Below, one piece after another: positions 19,179 to 28,607 of a stretch of 64,000 nucleotides of DNA. The notes under the pieces are model-generated. The model searched no databases, had not been told where the DNA came from, and worked only from the letters and a program-made list of their open reading frames with translations. How positions within the stretch are numbered: position 1 is the stretch's first letter; each line of letters starts with the position of its first letter. The position numbers and the translations under genes were made by a program. Where the stretch lies: contig NZ_CP036274.1 in the NCBI RefSeq assembly GCF_007747655.1, positions 4,154,001 through 4,218,000 of the forward strand. Direction: 5' to 3'. This DNA comes from Anatilimnocola aggregata. Lineage in GTDB: Bacteria > Planctomycetota > Planctomycetia > Pirellulales > Pirellulaceae.

Positions 19179-20690
19179 CTACTCGTCGGTTGCTGTGGGC
19201 AGTTTGATGGTCACGTCTTGCGCGCTGAGGCCGGCGAGACGCTGTGCGGGATGGAGCAGGGCGTTGTCGAGAGCTTTGCGAGCTCGTCGCAGCACCGCTT
19301 GCAGGTCATCGGAATTGCTCGCTTCGGCCACACCAATGGCAACCGAGACCCGCGTCACGCCGGCACGTTTCGGAAGTGGATAACGGGCCACAGCCGATTG
19401 TATGCGCTGAGCAATGGCAAGGGCATCGGTCCCCTGAATGCCTGGCAAGAGGAGCGAAAACGTGTTGTCCTCAAGTCGCGAAATCTGATCGAGGTCGCGC
19501 AGATTGGCTTTAAAGATCTGGGCTGCCACGCGTACCGCGATCGAGCCAGCTGAGACGCCGTGTTCGGTACGAATTCGCTCCAGCCCATCAAGTTGCACTA
19601 GCAACAGCGACAGCTTGGTTTTCGGCAATTTCTTCAAGATCGAGAGACGCTCGATCATGCAATCGAAAAATGCTGGGCGACTGGAGACTTGCGCGGCGGG
19701 ATCATCTTCCGCGATCTCTTCGGCCGCGGGTTCGTAGAGCCATTCGTCGCCGACAACCGGTTTGCCGGTTTTGGCCGGAGTCGTCGGGGCGCGGGTGCTT
19801 TCGAGCTTAACCGCGTGATTGGCAAAGCCATCGTTGAAGTGGGCACAATTGCGCCCTGCGTGCTTCGAAGCATAGAGCGCTTCATCGGCGCGCTTCACCA
19901 GCGAGACGTCCGTCTCGCCGATCATCAGTTCGGCCAGGCCGGCGCTAGCGGTCACTCGCAGTTCGCGACCTTCGTAGCGAAAGCGGGCCGAGGCAATCGC
20001 CAGCCGTGCTTTTTCGGCTATTTCGCGCGCCGCGCCGAACGTGGAGCCGGGAAATACGATGGCGAACTCTTCGCCGCCGTAGCGGGCCACGAGATTTGAC
20101 TCCGCCGTTGACTGCCGCAGCACGCGCGCCACGCTGCGGAGGATTTCGTCGCCGGCCTGATGGCCATGTGTATCGTTGAACTTCTTGAAATGGTCGACAT
20201 CGATAATCATCACCGACAACGGGCGACCACGTTGCTGATAGTCGTCCACACCGCGCCGCAATTCGTCCTCGAGCGCGCGGCGATTGGCGACCTGCGTCAG
20301 CGGATCGGTGCGGGCTTCGACAGCATGTGATTCAATTTGCCGGGCCTGCGACTTCAACCGGTCTTCAGCAGCTTGCAGTTGCTGCTTCATGTGCTCGTTA
20401 ACGTCAATCAACTTGTTGACGGTCAGCAGCACGTCTTGTTCATCGGGTTTATCAAGCGAGGCGAGCTCGTCGCTGATTTCCTCTACCTTATGCGAATGCT
20501 CATCGACCTGCTGAGCAACTCGACCGGCCAATTCTCGTAGTTTGCCCAGCGTTTCTTTCGCTGCTTGCTGAGTGCCGGCCTCTTCTTCGTGAATGGCAAA
20601 CGCCGCGCGCAGCCGCCAGCCCGTGAACGCCAGAGCGGACACGAGTGTGATGACGACCGCGGCGATGACAATCCAGAGGACCATCGGCAA
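19179..20690 (-). CDS. Membrane-anchored diguanylate cyclase with tandem GGDEF domains, the second degenerate
   Basis: A 503-residue signalling protein that should make cyclic di-GMP. Residues 4-30 form one membrane helix, and residues of about 35-125 a coiled coil. The first GGDEF domain (about 125-290) has DPLTQVANRR, the metal-binding IIDVDHFKKFN (Asp164, Asp166) and an intact GGEEF at 205-209. The RxxD inhibitory site usually found just upstream is missing, so product inhibition may be absent. A linker leads to a second GGDEF-like domain (about 345-490) whose signature is replaced by LEDNTF, so it cannot be catalytic and may bind a partner or GTP. The gene is monocistronic and divergent from the secreted propeller gene. 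Confidence 0.88.
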   Translation of the reverse strand: MPMVLWIVIAAVVITLVSALAFTGWRLRAAFAIHEEEAGTQQAAKETLGKLRELAGRVAQQVDEHSHKVEEISDELASLDKPDEQDVLLTVNKLIDVNEHMKQQLQAAEDRLKSQARQIESHAVEARTDPLTQVANRRALEDELRRGVDDYQQRGRPLSVMIIDVDHFKKFNDTHGHQAGDEILRSVARVLRQSTAESNLVARYGGEEFAIVFPGSTFGAAREIAEKARLAIASARFRYEGRELRVTASAGLAELMIGETDVSLVKRADEALYASKHAGRNCAHFNDGFANHAVKLESTRAPTTPAKTGKPVVGDEWLYEPAAEEIAEDDPAAQVSSRPAFFDCMIERLSILKKLPKTKLSLLLVQLDGLERIRTEHGVSAGSIAVRVAAQIFKANLRDLDQISRLEDNTFSLLLPGIQGTDALAIAQRIQSAVARYPLPKRAGVTRVSVAIGVAEASNSDDLQAVLRRARKALDNALLHPAQRLAGLSAQDVTIKLPTATDE

Positions 20691-21149
20691 GGAACTTGGA
20701 TAACGAGTAAACGGACGATCGCTGGCTTGGAATAGCCTGCAATTTCTCCATTTAGAGCTACGTTGCGGGCAGCAACTGTCAAACCGAGGTAGGGGGAATC
20801 AGCCCACCAGTCGGCGTGTTCGCGACAAAGTTGTTGGCAATCAATCACGTAACGGCGAAGTTTGCCGTAGGGAGCGAAAGTGGCACCCGTGGATTTGATC
20901 CTTCATGGCATCCTATTCATTACGACCGACACTGCCCCAATTGCAGGCAACGGCTGCAGATTAGTTACGATTGCCGCAGGTGGAACCCGCAGGGAGCTAC
21001 ATTGCCTGCTCGCTCAAGTTGGCTTCGTATCTTGTTTCTAATGCTCGCGAGGGTTCTATTAAGTCAACGCGATTCGGCAACTGCGGGAGGGTTGTTCACG
21101 TCGCGATTTACAACACAGTTGAGTTCACCACACGATACGGGAGTTTACG
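20691..21149. other. 459-base intergenic region between divergent genes
   Basis: This gap separates the start of the GGDEF gene from the start of the secreted propeller gene. It should hold both promoters. I see no convincing hexamer pair, no repeat and no open frame with coding character. The plus-strand gene has a GGGAG ribosome site 8 bases before its ATG. Confidence 0.5.
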
Positions 21150-22166
21150 ATGAAAAAGTTGGCAGGATTGGCCCTGGGATGCGCTGCTTGGCTCGCAGGA
21201 ACTGTGGCTTTAGCAGAAGTTAAGACAGAGGTTGTCCTCAGCGGGTTGAGCAATCCCTGCGGCGTGGCAATTCAGCCCGAAACCGGACACGTGTTCGTGT
21301 CGGATAGCGGTACCGGCAAAGTGATTCGCGTCGTCAACGGCAAGGCCGAAGATGTGATCGTCGGCTCGCCGAAGGACATCTACGGCAAGGGCCCGATGTA
21401 CGATATCGGACCATTGGGATTGATCTTCCTCGATAAGAACACACTGGTTGTGGGCGACGGTGGCTTCAAGGATGGCGAAGAGTATGTCCGCGTTTACAAC
21501 GTTCCCGAAGCCGGCAAGGCCCCGCTTGATTTCGAGAAAGACGCCAAGGAAAAAATCGGCCCCCTGGCAGCTGATGGCGAAATCAAGGGAGAAGGCAATC
21601 TCTACGGCTTGGCCGCCACTCCGACCGCCATCTACGTTACGTGCAACGGCGACGATACCAAGGGTTGGGTCGCGAAGATCGAACGCAACGGCACCAAGTT
21701 CGGCAAACTCGAACGCTCGATTGCCACTAAGGAACAAGTGGAAGTCGACGCTCCCGTTGCGATCACTATTAATGCCGAAGGGCAGATTGTGGTTGGCCAA
21801 ATGGGCGAAATCAACAAGCCCAAAGATGGTCTGCTGACGTTCTACTCGGCGAAGACCGGCAAGAAGCTGTTGAACCTGGAGACGGGCCTGTTCGATATCA
21901 CGGGCCTCGGCTACGCCCCGAAGACCGGCCTGCTATACGCGACCGACTTCGCTTGGATGGAGCCTGCGGAAGGTGGCCTGTTTCGCTTGGATCGCGAGAG
22001 CAAGGGTGGCACGCAAAGCGTGAAGGCCACCAAAATCGCCAAGCTCGATAAGCCCACCTCCCTGGTCTTCGCCGACGATGGCAGCGTTTATGTCACGGTC
22101 ATCGGCACTGCCAAAGAAGGCGAAACCGGCAAAGCAGGAGCCCTGCTGAAGCTGTCAGGATTGTAA
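21150..22166 (+). CDS. Secreted NHL/SMP-30-like beta-propeller protein
   Basis: A 338-residue protein with a classical signal peptide (MKKLAGLALGCAAWLAGTVALA, cleavage before EVKTEV) and a good GGGAG ribosome site. The mature region is a six-bladed propeller: GLSNPCGVAIQPETGHVFVSDSG, GKVIRVVNG, GPLGLIFLDKNTLVVGDGG, ITGLGYAPKTGLLYATDF, KPTSLVFADDGSVYVTV. No catalytic metal ligands of gluconolactonases are evident. Codon use is strongly biased to AAG and GGC, suggesting good expression. A strong terminator follows. Confidence 0.82.
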   Translation: MKKLAGLALGCAAWLAGTVALAEVKTEVVLSGLSNPCGVAIQPETGHVFVSDSGTGKVIRVVNGKAEDVIVGSPKDIYGKGPMYDIGPLGLIFLDKNTLVVGDGGFKDGEEYVRVYNVPEAGKAPLDFEKDAKEKIGPLAADGEIKGEGNLYGLAATPTAIYVTCNGDDTKGWVAKIERNGTKFGKLERSIATKEQVEVDAPVAITINAEGQIVVGQMGEINKPKDGLLTFYSAKTGKKLLNLETGLFDITGLGYAPKTGLLYATDFAWMEPAEGGLFRLDRESKGGTQSVKATKIAKLDKPTSLVFADDGSVYVTVIGTAKEGETGKAGALLKLSGL

Positions 22167-22281
22167 ACGATCCCGAATTGTTTTCTCGCTCCAGACTTTG
22201 GGGAGAGATGTTTCGGATGACGGGCTCAGCTGCCGGTAGTGTCGGTCATCGCAATTGAGTTTCACCAAGAAGTGAACTTTG

Positions 22282-22308
22282 AACGGGGAGCCCAGTCTCC
22301 CCGTTTTT
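22282..22308 (+). terminator. Rho-independent terminator after the propeller gene
   Basis: Arms AACGGGGAG and CTCCCCGTT with a 6-base loop, followed by a run of T. It sits 116 bases after the stop at 22166 and 48 bases before the next start, so it separates the two genes. Confidence 0.85.
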
Positions 22309-22355
22309 CGTATCTGGCTCTTATGGATTGCGTAGAATGCACAAGGAGGTGTTTC

Positions 22356-23618
22356 ATGCCGAAGAAAACTCAGCCGGCTGGCGAAGTCTTTACCGAGCGG
22401 GTCGAAGTTTCAGGACACATCATCGATAGTCTGATTCTTCCCAAGATTCTCGATTGCATTACCGCTGCGGGTGGGGCATTCAAGATCGACCGGATCACGG
22501 TTGGCCAAGCGCGCAAAGACCCGAGCTACGCGCTATTGGAAGTGAGCGCACCGAGCGAACAACGATTGCAAGAGATTCTGGCTGTGATTGCCGATCACGG
22601 CGCAGTTACCGTTGCCGGCGCTGATTGCCGACTCGTCGCGGCCGATATGGACGGCGTATTTCCCGAGGGGTTTTACAGCAGTACCAATCAGCGCACCGAA
22701 GTGCGCCTGGGTGGGCAGTGGATCGATGTCGATTTGCAAGAAATGGATTGCGGCGTCGTCGTCGATCCGCAATCGAAAACAGCGGCGTGTCGCGCGATGA
22801 CCGAAGTGAGGCGTGGCGAACTTTACATCGTCGGTCATGCCGGCACTCGGGTGCACCCGCCCGAACGGCAGCAGCAACAGCATGGCTTTGAATTCATGAA
22901 CAGTCCGGTTTCAACCGAGAAGCCCAAAGGAGTGGCCATTCGGCAGGTCGCAATCGAACTGGTGCGAACCAAACAGCAAGGCGGTAAGTCGCTGCTGGTC
23001 GGTGGTCCGGCCATCGTGCATACCGGTAGCGTCGAACACGTCTGCGAACTTATTCGCCGGGGCTATATTCACCGCCTCTTTGCGGGCAATGCCCTAGCCA
23101 CTCACGACATTGAGCAGTCCCTTTTCGGCACCAGCTTGGGCGTGCGGCTCGATTGTGGCGACATTGTCGAAGCGGGGCACGAGCATCACTTGCGGGCGAT
23201 CAATCGCGTGCGCCGCTGGGGTGGCATCAAACCAGCGGTAGAAATGGGAGAGCTAAAGAGCGGCATCATGTACGAATGTGTCAAGTACGACGTGCCGTTC
23301 CTACTCGCCGGCAGCATTCGAGACGATGGCCCGCTGACGGATGTCGTTACTGATGCGCTCGAAGCGCAGCGAATCATGCGCGAGCAAGTTCGCGATGTGT
23401 CGTTTTGCCTGATGGTCGCCACGACATTGCACTCGATAGCGGTTGGAAATTTGCTGCCAGCTTGGGTGAAGGTCGTTTGCGTTGATATTAACCCTTCGAC
23501 CGTCATCAAGCTTGGTGATCGCGGCTCGTTTCAGACGGTCGGCCTGGTAACCGATGTCGAGCCGTTCTTCCGCTCGCTCGTGGCCGAGGTCGACCGCCTG
23601 GAAAAGTCAGCATCGTGA
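22356..23618 (+). CDS. TIGR00300-family LOR/SDH protein (archaeal-type ornithine cyclodeaminase-like)
   Basis: A 420-residue protein. The start is the ATG at 22356, preceded by a perfect AAGGAGGT ribosome site; the frame upstream runs through the terminator and is not coding. The N-terminal 100 residues form the lysine-oxoglutarate reductase/saccharopine dehydrogenase bifunctional domain (ERVEVSGHIIDSLILPKILD, FKIDRITVGQARKDPSYALLEV). The rest has NAD-binding character (GPAIVHTGS, LFAGNALATHDIEQSLFGTSLG). The family is known from archaea, from the C-terminal part of the cyanobacterial arginine dihydrolase AgrE/ArgZ, and as an ornithine cyclodeaminase giving proline in methanogens. Proline formation from ornithine is the likeliest reaction, but no arginine-catabolism gene is next to it. 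Confidence 0.85.
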   Translation: MPKKTQPAGEVFTERVEVSGHIIDSLILPKILDCITAAGGAFKIDRITVGQARKDPSYALLEVSAPSEQRLQEILAVIADHGAVTVAGADCRLVAADMDGVFPEGFYSSTNQRTEVRLGGQWIDVDLQEMDCGVVVDPQSKTAACRAMTEVRRGELYIVGHAGTRVHPPERQQQQHGFEFMNSPVSTEKPKGVAIRQVAIELVRTKQQGGKSLLVGGPAIVHTGSVEHVCELIRRGYIHRLFAGNALATHDIEQSLFGTSLGVRLDCGDIVEAGHEHHLRAINRVRRWGGIKPAVEMGELKSGIMYECVKYDVPFLLAGSIRDDGPLTDVVTDALEAQRIMREQVRDVSFCLMVATTLHSIAVGNLLPAWVKVVCVDINPSTVIKLGDRGSFQTVGLVTDVEPFFRSLVAEVDRLEKSAS

Positions 23619-23657
23619 TTCCGTTGAATTCTTACCATCGAACTCGCACCTCTCATC

Positions 23658-24080
23658 ATGAAACGTGTCGAACATATTCTGGAAACTTGTCTCTGCGTCG
23701 ATGACCTGCATGCAGCGCGGCGGTTCTATACCGAAGTGCTGGGGCTAGAAGTTGCCGCAGAACAAAACGAACGGCACCTCTTTTTCCGAGTGGGGAATCG
23801 CATGCTGCTGCTGTTCGATCCTAAAGAGAGTAGCAAGCCGCTGGGCACTATTCCTCCGCACGGCACTCACGGGGCCAGTCACGTTTGCTTTGGCGTGCGT
23901 GAGGCAGAACTGGCCATTTGGCACGAGCAACTATTGAGCGCGGGAGTAGTCATTGAAAGTGTCCACGATTGGCCCCAAGGGGGACGTTCGATCTATTTCC
24001 GCGATCCCGCCGGCAACAGCCTGGAATTCGCCACGCCGCGAATTTGGGGCATTCGCGAGGACACGCTTGCGAGGGACTAA
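23658..24080 (+). CDS. VOC superfamily (glyoxalase/bleomycin-resistance-like) protein
   Basis: A 140-residue single VOC domain with two beta-alpha-beta-beta-beta modules: HILETCLCVDDLHAARRFYTEVLGLEV and HGASHVCFGV...LLSAGVVIE, ending in SIYFRDPAGNSLEFATP. The His in HILE and the Glu in LEFATP are the usual metal ligands. It is cytoplasmic and may be a lyase, dioxygenase or resistance protein. It lies 39 bases after the TIGR00300 gene and may be its operon partner. The downstream gap has a possible terminator. Confidence 0.88.
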   Translation: MKRVEHILETCLCVDDLHAARRFYTEVLGLEVAAEQNERHLFFRVGNRMLLLFDPKESSKPLGTIPPHGTHGASHVCFGVREAELAIWHEQLLSAGVVIESVHDWPQGGRSIYFRDPAGNSLEFATPRIWGIREDTLARD

Positions 24081-24128
24081 TTCGGCTGGGCACCTTTAGC
24101 ATTCCAGTGCTGTAATTCCCCTGCAAAC

Positions 24129-24212
24129 GAACTACACTACTCGTAGTTCCCACCCTGCCCCCTCCCACCTTGGTTTGGTGCGCCTCTCGCTCTCTGGCAC
24201 CGCCCTTTTTTT
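24129..24212 (+). terminator. Hairpins in the gap after the VOC gene (possible terminator)
   Basis: Two elements lie between 24081 and 24227. The first is an inverted repeat GAACTAC/GTAGTTC with a 7-base loop (24129-24149). The second is a weaker stem GGTGC/GCACC (24177-24201) followed four bases later by seven T. The second could end the transcript before the next gene at 24228. Confidence 0.35.
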
Positions 24213-24227
24213 GCCAACTGTCATCTC

Positions 24228-26102
24228 ATGAGAACACACATCATTGTTCCCCTCGTCGTGCTGTGTACCTGCTTTGCTGCAGCTGCGAATGAGCCCGCCG
24301 CATCGCGCTACTTTCTGATTGGCAACTCGCTAACTTGGGACACAGTTCCGTCGCTTCTGTCGGGCGATACGCAGTGGCATGTCGACTGTGGCGTGAACTT
24401 GCCGTTCATTCATGCCAATTCTGCTCATCCTTGTGTGAAGACCTCCACGCTCTGGCCAAACGCGCTGCGCGATAAACAATACGACGTCGTCTCGGTGCAG
24501 CCGCACTACGGTTCGACGTTGGCACAGGATGTCGAAACAATCTCCGCTTGGATGAAGCTGCAGCCCCAGGCGGTATTCGTCATTCACTCCGGTTGGGCGA
24601 AACACGCGCAACGAGCGGACGAATTCGCCAGTTACACAACACCCGATCTGATGGTTCACAGCCCGGCATATCTTCGCGCACTCATTGCCGAACTGCAGCG
24701 GCTACATCCTGACCGCGAGATTCGCCAGACATTCGCGCAAAACTTACTAGCCAAGATTGCCGCCGACGTTGATGCCAAACAGGCTCCCTTCAGCAAGCTC
24801 GAAGAACTCTATCGCGACGAAATTCATCTCACACACGACGCTGGCAAATACCTGATGCACAATGCCATGCGCAAAGCACTCGGCCAGCCCGCATCGGCTG
24901 CGGGTTTCGACAAGATCGATCCCAAGGTGAAGACGTATTTGGATGGCGTGCTCGCACTGCTCGATACCACACCCTCAGATAAAGCGTTGCTGACAGAGAT
25001 TTTGTCGAGTGCAGCTAAGGTGGATCGCGCCGCGCTAGTCGCCAAATTGTCTGACAAGGACTTACAGCGCAAGCTGACGACTCTGCTGCCGAACATCGAG
25101 CGGGCCGCCGAAGTGCGCCAAAGCACACTGAAATTAGAAGCCGAGATCAAAGAGATTGGTGGCAAGCTAATCTGCACCCCTAGTGGTCCGGAGTGGCTGT
25201 ATCTCGCCACCGGCGACAGCGGAATGGAGATCTTCGAGACCCCCGCAGCGATTGACCTCTACAACGGCAATAACCCGCTTAAGGGAAAGGGTGGACGGAA
25301 CGAGTTAGTGACCGATGCCTGGCTTGAGCGACTCTCGGGACTTGCTTCACTGCGTAAACTCGACCTGGCCAATTGTGCCGTGCAGGGAGATGGGTTGCGA
25401 TTCGTTGGCACACTGAGCGGCCTCCGCGAACTCAACTTGACTTTGACACCGGTGAACGACGACGGCTTGAAACATCTCGCTGGTCTGACGGAGTTGCGCA
25501 CGTTGGGACTGGCTTCGACCAAGTGCACTGGTACCGGTTTTGTCCATCTCAAGTCGTTGAACAAACTAGAGAACGTGAACTTCCATTTCACTCCCCTGAA
25601 CGATGCTGGCTTGCGAGCGATCTCGCAGGTTCCCATTTCCGGCCGCTTGTGGTTTGCCCACACGCACTTTACCGATGAAGGAGCCGCCAGTCTGGCCGCC
25701 CTCACGCAACTCAAGCGTTGCGGCATTGGCAGCATGGAGAAAGCCAGTTCGGGGGAAGCAGTGGCTGCGCTAGTCAAACTCCCACTTGAAGACCTCTCTT
25801 TGCTCGACAATCAGGCCACGCCGCGGGGACTGGAACATGCGGCGAAGATTGCCACTCTCCGCCGACTCGATGCTTCGCATGCACCCACCGTCGGTGATGA
25901 TTCGTTGAAGCTGCTGGCTCAACTGCCGCAACTCGAAGAACTTAAGCTCGGCAATGCTCAAATTACCGATGAGGGGTTGCAGGCGTTGGCGTCGATAAAG
26001 TCGCTGAAGAAACTGTTCCTCAGTGGCTTAAAGAAAGTCACCCCTGCCGGCTTCGAGCGTTTACGTCAGGCTCGTGCCGATTTGGTGATTGAAGCCAAGT
26101 AG
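24228..26102 (+). CDS. Secreted SGNH-hydrolase-like protein with leucine-rich repeats
   Basis: A 624-residue exported protein (signal peptide to about AAANEP). The N-terminal third resembles SGNH/GDSL hydrolases: YFLIGNSLTWD places GNSL at 32-35 (block I serine), FVIHSGW is a possible middle block, and DEIHLTHDAGKY gives the DxxH of the last block. Residues of about 300-620 are leucine-rich repeats of the bacterial type (GLRELNLTLTPVNDDGLKHLAGLTELRTLGL and similar units), probably for ligand or partner binding. The pairing of an esterase-like domain with LRRs in one exported protein is uncommon. It ends 55 bases before the DUF1592 cluster on the same strand and may belong to that unit. Confidence 0.8.
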   Translation: MRTHIIVPLVVLCTCFAAAANEPAASRYFLIGNSLTWDTVPSLLSGDTQWHVDCGVNLPFIHANSAHPCVKTSTLWPNALRDKQYDVVSVQPHYGSTLAQDVETISAWMKLQPQAVFVIHSGWAKHAQRADEFASYTTPDLMVHSPAYLRALIAELQRLHPDREIRQTFAQNLLAKIAADVDAKQAPFSKLEELYRDEIHLTHDAGKYLMHNAMRKALGQPASAAGFDKIDPKVKTYLDGVLALLDTTPSDKALLTEILSSAAKVDRAALVAKLSDKDLQRKLTTLLPNIERAAEVRQSTLKLEAEIKEIGGKLICTPSGPEWLYLATGDSGMEIFETPAAIDLYNGNNPLKGKGGRNELVTDAWLERLSGLASLRKLDLANCAVQGDGLRFVGTLSGLRELNLTLTPVNDDGLKHLAGLTELRTLGLASTKCTGTGFVHLKSLNKLENVNFHFTPLNDAGLRAISQVPISGRLWFAHTHFTDEGAASLAALTQLKRCGIGSMEKASSGEAVAALVKLPLEDLSLLDNQATPRGLEHAAKIATLRRLDASHAPTVGDDSLKLLAQLPQLEELKLGNAQITDEGLQALASIKSLKKLFLSGLKKVTPAGFERLRQARADLVIEAK

Positions 26103-26157
26103 ATGCAGGTCACTTCGGTCGGTTGTCGATTCAACTTTGCCAGATGAAGACAATGGT

Positions 26158-28557
26158 ATGGTACGAAAAACAGGCACATTCACCTTGCTGCTGATCGCGC
26201 TAATCGGCAACTGTTTCGCGGCCAACACGTGGGCTATTGAACCTGCGGGTTACGAGCAGCAGGTTCTGCCGTTTTTTCAGAAGTACTGTCTTCGCTGCCA
26301 TAACGACAAAGAGCAGCAGGGTGAGTTTCGTCTCGACACTTTGTCGCGCGACTTCACCGTTGAAGACAAGGCACAGCGCTGGGGCGAGGTTGTCTTCCGG
26401 ATGAACTCGGCAGAAATGCCGCCGAGAAATGAGCTGCAGCCGCAGGCAGAGGAACTAGGCAAGGTGGTCGATTGGCTCGCTGCACGCTTAAAAGAAGGAG
26501 AAGCAGCGCGGATGGCCAAGCGCGGGCCGGTTTCGCATTATCGACTGAGCCGCGAAGAGTATGGCAACACAGTTTATGATCTGCTCGGAGTTTACTACGA
26601 CGTCAATCTGCCGGGTGCATTTAACGAAGATCCTCGCTGGCACGGTTTCGAACGTATCGGTTCCATGCTGTCTCTGTCGCCTTCGCATGTCGATCGCTAT
26701 TTCAAGGCAGCTGAGATTGTGTTGGATCGGGCCTTTCCAGCGCAGCCTCCCAAAATCGCCAAAGGTCGACGCGATGCCAACGAAGGTCGAGAAAGTTGGC
26801 TGGCAGAGCGAGGAATCACGGGCCGCGTACGCTGGCCGTTGTGGCCGGAAAAAGGGATCGGTGCCATTACCACCAGTGTGCCGGGGACGTATCGCATTCG
26901 GATGCAACTGAGCGGCCTGCAGCCGCCTAACGGCAGAACACCGCACCTGTCGCTCTGGCATCAGCAGCTGAAGCGTTCGGTATTCGATCAAGACATTCTC
27001 GCGCCTGAGGATAAGCCGGTCATTCTGGATTTTGAACTCGATTTGTCGCCAGGCAGCTTAAGCATCGTGAATGAAGTTCCCCGGGCATTCACCGATGTCG
27101 GCAATCACACGCTCAACGTGCTCAATGGCGGGGGAAGCGTTTTTACAAGCTCGCGCGAGACGAGGCATCTGAATCCTACCGGCTACAAGCTGTTCGACGA
27201 TCAAGGACAGGCTCTCTATCCGTTGTTGCTGCTGGATTGGGTCGAATGGGAAGGACCGCTGACCAGCGAGGCTGATCTGCAGAAACGCGAGGGGCTGATT
27301 CCTGCTACTCAACTCGAAGCTCGCGAAGGTTTGCGCAAACTTGCGACGCGCGCGTGGCGGCGACCAGTCGCCGATGCGGAACTTGATCGCTATTTAAAGG
27401 TTGTCGATGACGAATTGGCCGCGGGCGAGAAGTTTCCCATCGCCTATCGGGCAGCCATGGTCGGTGTTCTCACGTCTAAGAATTTCTACTACTTGGAAGA
27501 AGGCTCGCCGGAACAGCGTCGCGACAAGGTGAATGACTGGGAGCTTGCCTCGCGATTGTCGTATTTCATTTGGGGATCGATGCCCGACGAAGAAATGTTT
27601 GCCGCGGCACGGTCTGGTCAATTGCACCAGCCCGAGGTGCTGCGTGGACAATTAGCTCGACTACTTGCTGACCCGAAGAGCGAACGCTTTGCCGAGTCCT
27701 TCCCGCGGCAGTGGTTGCAATTGCACCGGGTGGGCATATTTCCGCCCGATCCCCGTCTGTTTCCCGACTACGATAACTGGCTGCAGACGAGCATGGTTCT
27801 CGAAACGACTCACTTCTTTGGTGAAGTGCTGAACAAGAACCTGTCGCTCGCTGAGTTTTTGGATTCCGACTGGACGATGGTCAATCCGCGTCTGGCACTC
27901 CACTACAAATTGCCTCCGCTACATGAATCGGGCATGCAGCGCGTCGCGCTCAGGCCGGAGGATCATCGCGGTGGCCTGCTAACTCAAGCTGCAGTGCTGA
28001 TGCTCACTTCCGACGGCACGCGGCACCGGCCCGTGCATCGCGGTGTGTGGGTTTCGGAAGCGATCTTCGGCCGCACACCTCCCCCGCCGCCGCCGAATGT
28101 CGAACCGTTGGCACCAACTCCCAGCAATCAAACCAAGGCAACAATCCGCATGCAGCTGGATGCTCATGCCACACACGCAACGTGTGCCTCGTGCCACCAA
28201 AAAATCGACCCGCTCGGTTTTGCCTTTGAGAACTTCGATGCCATCGGCCAGTGGCGAACCGAGGAAGTTGTGCCGGCGGGCAAGGGAGCCAATCCCCCTG
28301 TGAATGCTACTGGTAAGTTACCTGGTGGCCGCTCTTTCAACGGTGCCGCAGAATTCAAGCAACTGCTCAAGCAAGATATTGATCCATTCGCAGAGGCCTT
28401 TGTCGAACAGTTGGCGACCTTTGCGCTCCGCCGCGTGATGACCATCGACGATCGGGCGCAGCTCAAGCTGATCGCGGCGAACAGCAAGAAAGACGACTAT
28501 CGCCTGCGAGCCGTGATTGAAAACTTCGTGACGTCCGACTTGTTTCAGAAGCGGTAA
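26158..28557 (+). CDS. DUF1592-type PSCyt cytochrome protein, paralog A
   Basis: A 799-residue exported protein. The ATG at 26158 (MVRKTGTFTLL) opens a signal peptide; the longer frame overlaps the previous gene. A planctomycete c-type heme domain (PSCyt1) has CLRCH at 44-48. It is followed by regions matching the standard order DUF1587 (HYRLSREEYGNTVYDLLG), DUF1595 (LRKLATRAWRRPV), DUF1592 (NDWELASRLSYFIWGSMPD), DUF1588 (TQAAVLMLTSDGTRHRPVHRG, and CASCHQKIDPLGFAFENFD with a second heme-like CxxCH) and DUF1585 at the C-terminus. The function of these multi-domain cytochromes is unknown; they nearly always sit beside a DUF1552 protein, as here. A close paralog of the same length is encoded at 33370. 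Confidence 0.92.
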   Translation: MVRKTGTFTLLLIALIGNCFAANTWAIEPAGYEQQVLPFFQKYCLRCHNDKEQQGEFRLDTLSRDFTVEDKAQRWGEVVFRMNSAEMPPRNELQPQAEELGKVVDWLAARLKEGEAARMAKRGPVSHYRLSREEYGNTVYDLLGVYYDVNLPGAFNEDPRWHGFERIGSMLSLSPSHVDRYFKAAEIVLDRAFPAQPPKIAKGRRDANEGRESWLAERGITGRVRWPLWPEKGIGAITTSVPGTYRIRMQLSGLQPPNGRTPHLSLWHQQLKRSVFDQDILAPEDKPVILDFELDLSPGSLSIVNEVPRAFTDVGNHTLNVLNGGGSVFTSSRETRHLNPTGYKLFDDQGQALYPLLLLDWVEWEGPLTSEADLQKREGLIPATQLEAREGLRKLATRAWRRPVADAELDRYLKVVDDELAAGEKFPIAYRAAMVGVLTSKNFYYLEEGSPEQRRDKVNDWELASRLSYFIWGSMPDEEMFAAARSGQLHQPEVLRGQLARLLADPKSERFAESFPRQWLQLHRVGIFPPDPRLFPDYDNWLQTSMVLETTHFFGEVLNKNLSLAEFLDSDWTMVNPRLALHYKLPPLHESGMQRVALRPEDHRGGLLTQAAVLMLTSDGTRHRPVHRGVWVSEAIFGRTPPPPPPNVEPLAPTPSNQTKATIRMQLDAHATHATCASCHQKIDPLGFAFENFDAIGQWRTEEVVPAGKGANPPVNATGKLPGGRSFNGAAEFKQLLKQDIDPFAEAFVEQLATFALRRVMTIDDRAQLKLIAANSKKDDYRLRAVIENFVTSDLFQKR

Positions 28558-28607
28558 AGCAGCAACTTCAATCCACAGCTTGTAGATATAGATGCATTGA
28601 ACTTCGA

